This document shows, one piece after another, positions 10,108 to 20,788 of a stretch of 64,000 nt of DNA. The first letter of the stretch is position 1. Each line of letters begins with the position of its first letter. The notes below the pieces were generated by a model, which was not told the origin of the DNA, did no database searches, and saw only the letters and a program-made list of their open reading frames with translations. The position numbers and the translations under genes are program-made. The DNA is taken from contig JAWRVZ010000050.1 of NCBI GenBank assembly GCA_037043235.1, positions 4,089,501 through 4,153,500 of the forward strand, in the 5' to 3' direction. This DNA is from Rhodeus uyekii. Taxonomy: Eukaryota; Chordata; Actinopteri; Cypriniformes; Acheilognathidae.

Positions 10108-11680
10108 TCTTCCTCCAAACAAATCTACTCTAATTCATGGAGGTCCTCCAAAAATATATCGTCTGCATACAGAGAGAAGAGTGCTTGATGATTATGGAAA
10201 AGTCAGAAAATGGACTTATGGGATAAAAGACACCAGTAAACGAAACAAAATTGTTCTGTTAGTGGGAGAAACTGGCGCTGGAAAGACGACTCTCATCAAC
10301 ACGATGGTCAACTACTTACTGGGAGTGAAGTTTGAGGAAGAACTATGGTATGAAATCACAGAAGAAGCAGTCAGAGACCAATCAGAATCACAAACATCTG
10401 AAATCACCATGTATGAGGTCTGTCCTTCAAAGAATCCTGAATCTCTCACCATCATTGATACTCCAGGATACGGAGACACTAGAGGACTGGAGAAAGATCT
10501 GGAGGTTGCTGAGAATTTATCTGCTCTGTTTCAGAGCAATGATGGAGTTCGTGAAGTCGACGCTGTGTGTTTTGTGATTCAAGCATCTAAGAATCGTCTC
10601 TCAGACAGACAGCATTACATCATCAGTTCAATTCTGTCTTTATTTGGAAAAGACATTGTGAACAACATTATGTTTCTAATGACACACTCTGATGGTATGG
10701 AACCTAAAAATGTCCTCAGTGCCATTAATAAAGCTAAAATCCCCTGCAGACGAGATCACGATAACCAACCTGTTTATTTCTTATTCAACAACCGTCAGGC
10801 TGACACTCGTCACAGTAAAGAGCGTTACCTTCGTGCTCAAAGAGACGCCTGGGAAGACAGTATGGAAGAGACAACAAAATTCCTTCGGTCTCTGGATAAA
10901 AAGAACAGAAGAAGTTTAGAATTGACTTCAAATGTCTTGATAGAGCGCATTATATTGGAAGCGTCCATGTGCAACTTACAACTGCGAGTTCACGAGAAAG
11001 AGTCAAAGAAGTCTGAAAAAATTCAGATTCAGCAGGCAATGATGGAAAACAAAGGAAAGATTGAAGAACATAACTTCACCATTAAACACCAAAAGCCTGT
11101 CAAAGAAAAGGTACACATCGAAAGTTCTTCATGGAAGAGCAGGAAGGCGACAACCTGCACTGTATGTGAGGAAAACTGCCATGAGTTTGACTGCTGGTGG
11201 GTTTCTGATCCCAGCAAATGTGAAGTCATGAAAAATGGCTTCTGTACCGTGTGCACAGGGAAGTGTCATCACAGCAAACACGTCAAAGAAGACAAGAAAT
11301 ACATAATCAGAACCGTCAATGTTGAGACTGAATTTGACAATACTAAAAAGGAATATGAAAAAGATAAGAGGTTTTCAGTTGTAATGGATGATCTTGAGAA
11401 AGCTCTGCAAGAGCTTGAGGACCAAAAATTCATTCTTCTGTTCAATGCGTACAAGACCATGAAGAATCTGTCTCATATCGCATTAAAGCCTGACTCGGCA
11501 TTCACTCTTCAACATCTGGACTTCTTCATCCCTAAACTGAGAGAAGCTGGGAAAAAAGACTGGGTTCAAGAGTTGGAAGAATTGAGGAAAATTGCAGAAG
11601 CTGAAGAATTAAATAAAGACGCTCTGAATTACCTGAAAGCTGGTCTGTCAAACTGGAACATTTCTTTGGTGGGTAAATGA
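10108..11680 (+). CDS. GTPase copy 1, main exon (AIG1/septin-like G domain plus Cys cluster)
   Basis: The exon follows an acceptor (TTTACCCAG, ending 10107) and runs to TGA at 11678-11680. With the 11-base exon at 3656 it gives 527 residues. Residues about 57-65 are the P-loop GETGAGKTT; a Thr in TSEIT about 20 residues before G3 could serve as G2; DTPGYGD (121-127) is G3; THSD (196-199) is a G4 of the TxxD type. A charged helical linker follows. Then comes a cluster at 354-390 with eight Cys and several His (spacing C-x2-C-x3-C-x4-C-x8-C-x7-C-x2-C-x3-C), probably metal binding, and a helical C-terminus. The G domain resembles AIG1/GIMAP and septin GTPases, many of which assemble on membranes; the Cys cluster is not part of mammalian GIMAPs. 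No membrane segment or signal peptide is seen. There is no ATG in this exon before the P-loop, so an upstream exon is required. It lacks about four residues in the C-terminal coil compared with its paralogues. Confidence 0.85.
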
Positions 11681-12468
11681 AGACAAGAGATGATTAAGGA
11701 AAATGAAAAAGACTGATTACAATGATAAATCAAAACAGTAGATCTGAAAAGAGTAAGAAATCATTTAATCAGAGTAATTAAATGTAAGTAAATTTTCATC
11801 TCTTTTCAATGTTAAAATGCAAGCCATTCCAAACAAGTCTGTTTGTTTATGAACTGGAATAATACAGTAATATCTGTAATTTTAGGGTAATGATGGTAGT
11901 TTTAGCAAAAAAGTAGTAGTGGTAGTTTTTTTTTTCACTTGTTTTTGTCCTGTGTAATCCACTGTTTTGAACTCTTCAAAATGTTATTGTCTTCATTTGC
12001 TAGCGTCTTTCAATTTTTATCTCTATTGCTTTTATTATGTTTTTCTTTAGATTGTCTGCCTTTCTTTACATAAGTCTTAAGTAAAATAAGTCCAATAAAT
12101 CCTAAAATATTTATGACATTTATAAGTTTTGATAATACAATATTTAAAATGTATTTAGTGATTTAATACAGATTTTGATCAATGATAAACTCTGGGATGA
12201 GATATGTCCAATGAAATATTAAATTATGCCATCATTAATATATATGCAACTGATTAATCCCTGCATTTCTCTTGACTTTTTTGCTATAGCGATTGTAATT
12301 TACAAATACAGCTACAGCAACCAGAAAAACAATCAAAAAAAGCTAAAAAGACAATGGCAAAGATCCCTACTAAAGCAAACCCCGATCACACAAATGTTGA
12401 CTATTCCAGCATAACTTCCTGGTTCCACCATCATTTCTTCACTTTGCCAAAAAACCTAAACCCCTGTT
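11681..12468. other. 3' flank of GTPase copy 1
   Basis: AT-rich DNA without a recognisable gene. It probably contains the 3' untranslated region; an AATAAA lies at about 12094. It ends at the LINE insertion point. Confidence 0.45.
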
Positions 12469-12479
12469 AATTCTCAATC

Positions 12480-12511
12480 CAAGATGGCATACTCAATCCA
12501 AGATGGCAGCC
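12480..12511 (+). promoter_or_regulatory. YY1-like site at LINE 5' end
   Basis: The word AAGATGGCAGCC fits the YY1 consensus AANATGGCNGCC. A partial second copy (CCAAGATGGC) lies about 20 bases upstream. In mammalian L1, a YY1 site at the very 5' end positions transcription initiation from an internal promoter. A similar role here is inferred from position only. Confidence 0.5.
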
Positions 12512-12951
12512 GAGCCACACCTATGTGAGGACCTCAGTGTTTGAGACCTTAAGATTTTAGTTATTTTCTGTGATGTTTTGTGTTTTTTAAACTCAAATGA
12601 GTATACTCTTGAGAAACAGAACATTCTCTTTCATACTGGGATTATTTTAGTGGCGGATGGGGCTGAATTTAGGAACTTAGGGCCTGGACATTGACCACCT
12701 GGATGCCCTGCTAGAGCCTGCTACAGGTAGCCCTGCTTGTTAGCCTGCTGCGGCTGGTTACCACCTGGATGCTCTATTGCTAGCTTGCTGCTGGAATTAC
12801 TGCTGCTAGCTTGTTGTCAGTGGTCCTGCTTGCTTGCTGGCCGCTTCTTGGATGTCCTGCTGCTGCCCTGCTATTGGTAGCTCTGCTGCTAACTCTGCTG
12901 CGTGCTGTTGGTAGCCTTGCTTCATAGTCTGCTGCTGGTGGCTTTGCCTGC

Positions 12952-13080
12952 TAGCCATCACCTGGATGCCCTGTTGCTGCTAGCCATCACCTGGATGCCC
13001 TGTTGCTGCTAGCCATCACCTGGATGCCCTGTTGCTGCTAGCCATCACCTGGATGCCCTGATCACCTGGATGCCCTGTTG
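12952..13080 (+). repeat. 29-bp tandem repeat in LINE 5' UTR
   Basis: A unit beginning AGCCATCACCTGGATGCCCT is repeated three times in full and then partly. It sits in a longer region (12670-13350) of degenerate CTG and CTAGC words. Tandem repeats in 5' untranslated regions are common in LINEs and often act as promoter monomers; I infer this but cannot show it. Confidence 0.8.
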
Positions 13081-13401
13081 CTAGCTTGTTGCTGGTAGCT
13101 ACCACCTGGATGCTTTGCTGCTAGCTGCCTTTGCTAGCTACCATCAGAATCCTGCTGCTAGCTCCACTTGCTAGCCACCTTCCGGATTCCATCAACTGGA
13201 TGCCCTGCCGCTACTGTTACTGATGCCCTGTTGTTTGTTACTGAAAGCCCTACTTTTAACCTGCTACTATTAGCTTTGCTGCTAGCTATTCACCTAGAAG
13301 CCTCCCTGCAAGCCTCCATCCTATAGTCCTGACTTTTTGACTTCAAGCTACTGTTCATCCCTGTTAAGGCTGTCTCCAACTAAACCTGGTAATTTGACAT
13401 C

Positions 13402-16400
13402 ATGCATTTGTTTATATTTTTCATACTTTTACAGTTCAGCCCTATACTAGATGAATTTAATATGCCTAAAATGAGTAGTTTACTGCTACAGTTAAATTAC
13501 AGTCATTTCTCAATTTCATCTACAAGTCATTATGAGATGTATTGCCAGAAAATTAATCTGTGCAACCCAAAAAATTGTTCACAAATTAATAATATCCTGT
13601 ATCTCCAGAACTTACTGTTGTTAAATGATCATTTTATTGTCTCAGATTACTCTCTTTCTGAGTTCATAGAGGACAGTGGTAATGATAAATATTACCCAGC
13701 AAAACAAAAACTACGTTGTTTGATTATGCTTTTATTGATGTTATCTGGTAATGTTCAGCCCAATCCTGGTCCTGTTCTTGGTCTTCTTAATACTTTGCAA
13801 TCCTTAGCCACTCCTTCAGATTTTAAAAGCAGACATGGCCTTGGTTTTATACATTTAAACGTTAGAAGCCTTGTCCCGAAAATGGATATGATTAGGATCT
13901 GGGCTAATACAACCAATGCTGATATCATTGTTATTTCTGAAACCTGGCTTAAAAAATCTGTATCTGATGAACTTATTTATATTGATGGTTTTAAAGTTTA
14001 TAGAACTGATCGGGTTGGCAAAGGAGGTGGGGTTGCTATATATGTGAAATCAAAGTTTAGAAGTTCTGTAACCCTGTCACTAACTAAAGCTAAACAGTTT
14101 GAAATTCTGACCGTGAAAGTGAATTTATCAAAAGACACTGATATTACTGTAGTTGGGTGCTATAGACCTCCATCTGCTTTAAAGGATGCTTTCCAATCTA
14201 TATCAGAAATATTACATGAAATTAATGACTCTGAATTCATTCTTATGGGTGATATGAATTGGGACTGGCTGTCTGGGAACTCTGATTGTTTTAAAGACCT
14301 ATGTAATGATCTACATTTAGTGCAACTTATTAATGAACCGACGAGAATAAATCCCAAAGCAGAAATAAAATCTACTCTCCTAGATCTAATCGTAACAAAC
14401 TCCGTTCATAAATATACATCAACTGCCGTATTTTGTAATGACGTCAGTGACCATTGTGCAGTTGCTTGTGTAAGAAATACAAAAATCCCTAAGGTAAAAC
14501 CACGCATGATCCTGAAGAGACATTTTAAAAGTTTTGAACAACAGGCTTTTCTGCATGATCTGTATCATAGTGAACTCAATAGGGTGTCTTTGTTTTCGGA
14601 TGTTGAAATGGCATGGGATTTTTTTCATTCACATTTTATTTCCATTGTAAATAAACATGTGCCAATCAAAAAGTTTAGGATTAGTGGTAAGAGCAATCAT
14701 TGGTTTTCAGACAGCCTATCAGAGCTAATCTGTTTGAGAAATAAAATGTGGGCACAAGCTAGATTCTCAGATTCTTCTGCTGATTGGACTGCATTTAGAA
14801 CGTTAAGAAACAAGTGTACTTTGATGATTAGAAAGTCCAAATCTGAGTATTTTTTGAAGTCAACCACAGAAAATTTAAACAATCCTTTAAAGTTTTGGAA
14901 AGCAATTAAATCTTTGTCGGGTGCATGTGTGACCTCAAACCTCCCTGATCAGATTCTTATTGGTTCAGATGAAATAAAAGATAAATCAGTCATAGTCAAT
15001 GAGTTTAATAAACACTTTATTCAGGCTGGATTTATTTTTAATCAAACGGTAAATAAATCTGTCCCATGTCCAGCCATGTCAACATCTGAAAATGTAAATC
15101 GGGAATTGTTTAATTTTAAACCAATTTCTGTTTCAGAAGTTCATAAAGCCCTTAGAGACATTGATCACAAAAAGTCAGCAGGTACAGATAATTTGGATCC
15201 ATTTTTGTTAAAACTGGCAGCTGATATTATTGCTGAGCCCATAGCGCATATTTTTAATTTGAGTCTTCTTTCTAATTCCATTCCTAAAAGTTGGAAAGCA
15301 GCCTATGTTCTGCCTTTACATAAAGGTGGAGACCCATCAGAATTGAATAATTACCGTCCAATATCAAAACTTTCTATGTTATCAAAGATTTTAGAATCGT
15401 TTGTGAATGTACAGTTAAAACAGTATTTGACTGACAAAAATATTTTAAATAATTTTCAGTCAGGGTTCAGAAGTGGCCATAGTACTATCACTGCTGCTAC
15501 ATTAGTGACAAATGACATAATTGGGGCTTTAGATAAGAAGCAACATTCTGCTGCATTATTTGTTGATCTTTCTAAGGCATTTGATTCGGTTGATCATGGA
15601 TTGTTATTGACCAAACTACGTTCAGTTGGTTTAAGTGAGAAGGCTGTTGCATGGTTCCAGAATTATTTGGTAGATCGTATTCAATGTGTTTCTGCTGAGG
15701 GTTATAAATCTGATTTTCTTTACATAACTAAAGGTGTCCCTCAAGGATCAATCTTAGGACCCATTCTGTTTTCAATTTTTATAAATGATTTGGATAGAGA
15801 TGTTCAAGCCAAATTACATTTATACGCTGATGATACAGTGGTTTATACCCAGGCTTCCACCATTTCAGTAGCAGTGCAGGAACTTCAGGCTGCATTTCAG
15901 GCATTGCAATCCACATTATTGAGTCTAAAATTGGTTTTAAATACACAGAAAACAAAGTTTATGGTCTTCTCAAAAGCTCGAGCCCAGCTACTTGACAATT
16001 GTGGCATTTTGTCATTAGATGGGAAATCAATTGAGAGAGTGTCTTCATACAAGTACTTGGGAATATGGATAGATGATAAACTTTCCTTTAATGAACATAT
16101 TACAGCTTTAGTTAAGAAACTTAAAGTCAAACTCTGCTTTTATTACAGAAACAAATCTTGCTTGACTTTTAGTGCTAGGAAGAAACTTGTGGAAGCAACT
16201 TTTCTGCCTGTAATTGACTACGGAGATATATTGTACATGCATGCTGCATTTTCCATCCTGCGTCATGTAGATTCAGTGTATCATGCATCACTACGATTCA
16301 TAACAAATACAAAGTCCCTTACCCATCACTGCATTCTTTATGATTTAGTTGGTTGGACATCACTTAAAATTCGTAGACAACAGCACTGGTATATCTTTAT

Positions 16401-16671
16401 TTATAAAGCTATACTTGGCAAACTTCCATTGTATCTCTGTAACCTCCTCTCTGTTTGCTCTGGTACCTATCAGCTACGCTCCTCAAAGTGGTTGCTTTTT
16501 AATGTGCCAAGAGTTACAACCGAATTGGGAAAAACTGCCTTTTCTTACTTAGCACCTAGGGGGTGGAATAATCTACAAAAAGAGTTAAAGTTACAAACCC
16601 TTATGTCCATAAATGATTTTAAAAATATTGTAAAGAATGTTGTGATTGATACATGTTCTTGTTTTTCTTAA
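13402..16671 (+). CDS. LINE ORF: AP endonuclease and reverse transcriptase, intact
   Basis: A single 1089-residue frame from a true ATG. Residues 108-124 end in GNVQPNPGP, resembling a 2A ribosome-skipping motif. The apurinic-type endonuclease spans about 146-360: N153 in LNVRS, E180 in SETWL, D284 and N286 in GDMNW, and the terminal SDH at 349-351. The reverse transcriptase follows, with AFDSVDH, GVPQGSILGP and the catalytic YADD at 808-811, then a C-terminal domain with the ending typical of jockey-superfamily elements (PRGWNNLQKELK). The protein nicks target DNA and copies the element RNA at the nick. No separate ORF1 is visible. All key residues are present and no stop interrupts the frame, so this copy may be competent or very recently active. 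Confidence 0.92.
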   Translation: MHLFIFFILLQFSPILDEFNMPKMSSLLLQLNYSHFSISSTSHYEMYCQKINLCNPKNCSQINNILYLQNLLLLNDHFIVSDYSLSEFIEDSGNDKYYPAKQKLRCLIMLLLMLSGNVQPNPGPVLGLLNTLQSLATPSDFKSRHGLGFIHLNVRSLVPKMDMIRIWANTTNADIIVISETWLKKSVSDELIYIDGFKVYRTDRVGKGGGVAIYVKSKFRSSVTLSLTKAKQFEILTVKVNLSKDTDITVVGCYRPPSALKDAFQSISEILHEINDSEFILMGDMNWDWLSGNSDCFKDLCNDLHLVQLINEPTRINPKAEIKSTLLDLIVTNSVHKYTSTAVFCNDVSDHCAVACVRNTKIPKVKPRMILKRHFKSFEQQAFLHDLYHSELNRVSLFSDVEMAWDFFHSHFISIVNKHVPIKKFRISGKSNHWFSDSLSELICLRNKMWAQARFSDSSADWTAFRTLRNKCTLMIRKSKSEYFLKSTTENLNNPLKFWKAIKSLSGACVTSNLPDQILIGSDEIKDKSVIVNEFNKHFIQAGFIFNQTVNKSVPCPAMSTSENVNRELFNFKPISVSEVHKALRDIDHKKSAGTDNLDPFLLKLAADIIAEPIAHIFNLSLLSNSIPKSWKAAYVLPLHKGGDPSELNNYRPISKLSMLSKILESFVNVQLKQYLTDKNILNNFQSGFRSGHSTITAATLVTNDIIGALDKKQHSAALFVDLSKAFDSVDHGLLLTKLRSVGLSEKAVAWFQNYLVDRIQCVSAEGYKSDFLYITKGVPQGSILGPILFSIFINDLDRDVQAKLHLYADDTVVYTQASTISVAVQELQAAFQALQSTLLSLKLVLNTQKTKFMVFSKARAQLLDNCGILSLDGKSIERVSSYKYLGIWIDDKLSFNEHITALVKKLKVKLCFYYRNKSCLTFSARKKLVEATFLPVIDYGDILYMHAAFSILRHVDSVYHASLRFITNTKSLTHHCILYDLVGWTSLKIRRQQHWYIFIYKAILGKLPLYLCNLLSVCSGTYQLRSSKWLLFNVPRVTTELGKTAFSYLAPRGWNNLQKELKLQTLMSINDFKNIVKNVVIDTCSCFS

Positions 16672-16869
16672 GAGTCTCATTTTATTTTATTTTAATAGTT
16701 TTTAATATTTGTATTTTCTTTTATTGTGAAAATTGTAATTTTGGTGTTTATGTATGCATTTGTTGTGATTTGGCTGCTACCTTGGCCAGGTCTCTCTTGT
16801 AAAAGAGATTCTGAATCTCAATGGGACCTCCTGGTTAAATAAAGGTTTAATAATAAAATTCTCAACAAG

Positions 16870-17930
16870 TACTTCAGTGCTTCAGTCCAGTCCAACACTG
16901 TCATAGGTTGTGGAGTCAGGAAGCACTTGAAGATGAAGGAGATTCAATATAACAGACTTTTGATTAAAAAGGACTCCGGAGAAGGTACATTACAACTTTA
17001 CTCTTTGCAGCAGGCTCAGAAACTAGAGAGCTCTTTGGAGCAGACCCTGGGACTAAAACGAGTTCAGGAGTTAGAAAACCCTAAAGAATGCCAAATGTTA
17101 AAATTCCCTGGTGTGGTCCTCGAGGGTTTGGGCCATCTGCTTAAAGACTGTGTTCAGTCTTAGAAAAAGATTCATTCAATAAAACAGGCTTTTTAAATTA
17201 TCGCTGATGTGGATGGACATCAACAATAAGACACAGCTGGACAAGCTGATAATGACAGCGACAAGTGATTTGGATGATGCAGGGAGAGCACTTGTGGAAC
17301 CAGGAAGTAAACAATGACAAGACAGACACGTAACAAATATTCATTCCGTTAAAAACAAAGTATGCACAAAATATTTGCTGTTTAATAAATACAAATGAAT
17401 ACATACTCTATCACTGTCCCAACAGATTTTGTATGTCTTTGTATTACTCACAACTTCGAATAAATCATCCTTGAGAAATTTAAGGCAATAATTTTTCCTA
17501 ATGTAAGTACTCAAGTAATTACATTTTACAGTGTGAAAATAGTGTCACATTTTGTCAATGTTTGAAAAGTAGCAATTCCTTATGTATTATTCAATATATT
17601 GTAATATGTTAACACAATTTATTATTTCATATATTTAATGTATATTTAAACTAGTTAATATATGTATGCAATATGTATATAATATATATACATAAGGACA
17701 TAAACTATGTTTATGAAAATCTGGTTGCGTAAACCGATTATGGCAATACACCATTCTGTGACATGATATCACTGATTGATCAAGCAGAAATATACTATTT
17801 CCACTAAATCCAAATCCTTCAGGTCTGCATTTTGTGCTTTGCATGCATGACACAAATGAGACACTGGGACACATAAAAATGAAAAATGACAATATAGTTA
17901 GGCTTCAGCAGGGTGCAGTTGCTGCTAGTG
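16870..17930. other. Intergenic DNA, no gene recognised
   Basis: An open frame at 16927-17163 (78 codons) contains no domain I know. The rest is AT-rich with short TA runs near 17640-17700. Confidence 0.4.
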
Positions 17931-18400
17931 GTTAAAGTTTAGCTGGTTAGCGCAGCAATTGGAAGTGTTATTACACCATATGACCACAGTGATGTCTCTG
18001 CATTTCTGGCCATTCAGAAGTTGTCATAATGTATCAATTCCAAAATTTGTATTTAAATTGCAAATATTTTGTTTTAAAATTAAGGGGGGAGAAGCCTCTC
18101 TTGTTTATAATCAGTGCTTGTTTTGCAGTGCACCAAAAATAAAACCCACATTTGCACAGCACTGAAAGCATTTTACAAGACTCTTTAGTTTATAAAGTCT
18201 AAAGTCTGCAGATAAAGACTGTACACCTGCAAGCCCATAATAGTCACCGTTTGTTCTCTGACTGGAAGTATCTCTGCTGTTCTGCATTATTCTCTGTCCT
18301 GAGCGAAGAGAGTTTACTCTGAGGAGGTAAGAGAGAGCCTTCACTCCTGTTTCTCTTTTGAGCAGTGAATAATCTGTGTATTTACCCTGATATGTGTGGT
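17930..18400 (+). repeat. Duplicated 5' region of a GTPase gene (copy 2 side)
   Basis: This block matches about 2820-3310 upstream of GTPase copy 1. Shared words include AGCTGGTTAG, GCACCAAAAATAAAAC, CTCTGAGGAGGTAAGAGAG and GTGAATAATCTGTGTATTTA. Both copies keep a splice donor after GAGGAG (here at 18327). The simplest reading is a segmental duplication carrying the 5' exon and promoter together with each GTPase gene. Here the ATG found in copy 1 is missing, so the exon is either untranslated or damaged. Confidence 0.7.
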
Positions 18401-20261
18401 GTTTTAAACCTTACAGTTTTTTATATTTAATGAGAACATTTTTGTGTGAAAAATGTCGTGGACTATCCTGCCCCCTCAGTCAAGATGAAATTATTATTAT
18501 TTTTTTTTTTTTTGTGCATAGGCTTTCTAGCATTAATATTAGAGTACTATAGCAACATCATAGTTAAGGATCGTCTGTTTATCAGTCACATTTTGATTGC
18601 CACATTTCACACATTAACTTCCCACGGCACAACAAACACATCTCTACTGAGTAGGATAAAGGTAGGAGGATTTTCTCCCATGTTTAGAGAGCTAGATAAT
18701 TGTTCATAGCTAGTTGATTATTTCACGGTAATGTCTGTCGCTGGTTGCAGTTAAGGGTGTTCTAATAAAGTTATGCATCACCATAAACATGCCACAATGA
18801 ACGTGTGCTACGTGTTAGTGAAGCTCTCAATGTGAGCATGTGTTTTAAGGGCGACACAATCATCTGTTTTTTTGTGGTGGAGTTGTCATGGTAACGTTCT
18901 GTATGCATGGTAAACCACTGAGATTGTGACTCCAAGGCCCTGTTTATGCCTGGTCTTAAGATGCATTTTAGTCGATCAGATCAGACGTAGACCAGGGAAA
19001 CACATTCTCAATTAATCTTTTGTCCACTTTCTGGCACTTCTGTCCTGTTTTCTTCGAGGGGAGGGGCTACAGTCGGATAAATGAATGGGCTTTTTCAAAT
19101 CTTTTCATCTAATGGACAAAATAAGCTTGCTCAGTTTATATATGAACACGACTGGGTCGATGGAAAAACATAGAGAGAGCATTAGCTTTTGTTTCAGTTC
19201 ATGTTAACACTGAATGCTGTGAGGGTGTTAGAAATCAGGAATGGTGAGAGAACATTGTGCTTGGTACATTTTCCATCTTCAAACCACAAATGTGTCTCCA
19301 GCCAATAAGTATAACTTACTTTAACCGTCTGACTAGAGAGTTCCCCATAAGGTTTCTGCAGTAGTTCAGTAGCTGGTCTTGGCTGTTCGAACACATTGGA
19401 CCACGAGTGTTTTAGTTGAAAATCACGTGCTTTCTACGGTAATGTTAATGATTTACTTTTTAAAGGAAATTAACTCTTTCCCTGCCTTTGATGGGATTTT
19501 ATACAGTAGGGAGCGCTACATTTTCCAGACTCCTTGAATCAAAACACAGGCAACGCCAGTATCTAGTTGACATCCCAACTTACATATTACAACTTAACTT
19601 TGGTTTCTATCTGTCATCTGTCATCCAGCTTTTACTGCCCGATAAAAGAATGCTGTTGGACATGACAGACAACCACACTCCAAGAAAGTTAACTCTCTAT
19701 TGTGTGAATTTGATGGATACCGTGAAAATGTCTCGTTAATCACCCCATTCTGGCCGCAAAAGGGGGAAAAACCACCAATCCATTTTGACTGATTAAATAT
19801 AAAGATAATTATGACAGTATTGTAGTTTATCTGCCTTCTTGAAACCATCTTGGGTATTTTCAGAAACAAAATGTGTATTTATAATGCAATGACACCCGAC
19901 ATAGCCGTATCACTGTATATAATGTAATTCCTTATACCATTATTTATTGTATTCGTTTTTCAAGATGTCCATAGCTATCGCAATACATTTTTATTATGAA
20001 TTCCAAGGGAAAAAGTCTATTATCGTGACAGTCCTATTGAAAAAGAACAAACATTCTGGCAGTGACTAGCAATTTCTTCCTTCTTTACGCTGGGGGCGAA
20101 AGAGTTAATTGCTATATTTATCTTCTGCTGTGATACTCTATGAACAAATGTTTATATTGATCCATTAGTCTGTCACAAATCTTAACTTGATTAAGCTCCA
20201 CCCATTACGTCCAGAGAAGGGGAGCTGGATGTCATTTGGTTCTGCAATGAGTACTACTTGG
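18401..20261. other. Probable intron 1 of GTPase copy 2, no gene recognised
   Basis: No convincing coding sequence. I looked here for an ATG exon like those of copies 1 and 4 (ATGGAY..CCAG before a donor) and found none. Confidence 0.4.
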
Positions 20262-20617
20262 TTACCTTTCAAGGGAACTCGCACTGCTTCAAACGTTTTG
20301 GGGAATACTTGGGCGATACCTCGTGAAGCACTATGTAAATGATTGAACGATCAATCGACCGAGTGTGAGTGATGGTCGCAAGTCGGTCACGTCACGAATA
20401 AATATGAGATAAATATACACCGGAAACCGGTGACAGCAGCTTTGAGTGTCTTCAGCAAGCATTGTGTGAGAGTGTGTGTTGTTGTCCTGCTGGTTGTTTG
20501 AGTTTCCTTCGACTAAACTATTCCCTAGACTAGTTTAAAAGAAAAGGGCTCTCCAATTTGTGCAGTGCACGTCTTTCTCACTACATTCCGGGTGGGGACA
20601 TGCACTCACTGTGTGTT

Positions 20618-20788
20618 TACATTTTACATTACATTTACATTTATGTATTTGGCAGACGTTTTTATCCAAAGCGACTTATATTGCATTCAAGGAGCACATT
20701 GAATCAGTTCTTGCTTTCCCTGGGATCGAACCAATGACCTTGATGTTGTAAACACCAATGCTCTACTGATTGAGCTACAGGAAAGCTT
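20618..20788 (+). mobile_element. tRNA-derived SINE inserted in DIRS element 3
   Basis: It holds the run TTGGCAGACGTTTTTATCCA, then AAGCGACTTATATTGCATTC, and the reverse complement of a tRNA-like promoter (GGGATCGAACCAATGACC, GCTCTACTGATTGAGCTACAGG). That places the tRNA head at the right end, so the promoter reads on the - strand. The same family appears at 160-295. Confidence 0.7.

Larger units (their letters stand above)
12469..16865 (+). mobile_element. Full-length L2/CR1-like LINE with candidate 9-bp target duplication
   Basis: The sequence AATTCTCAA occurs at 12469-12477 and again at 16857-16865, immediately outside the element, and is a candidate target-site duplication. The element starts with CAAGATGGC words, has a CTG-rich 5' untranslated region with 29-bp tandem repeats, one long uninterrupted ORF, and a 3' end (AGATTCTGAATCTCAATGGG, then CCTGGTTAAATAAAGG) of the type shared by many fish L2/CR1 LINEs. 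Its intact ORF suggests a recent insertion. It lies between GTPase copies 1 and 2 in the same orientation. Confidence 0.88.

Noticed and set aside
12952..13080. CRISPR-like array of 29-bp repeats
   Set aside because: The units are directly adjacent without unique spacers and lie in a LINE 5' UTR of a vertebrate genome.
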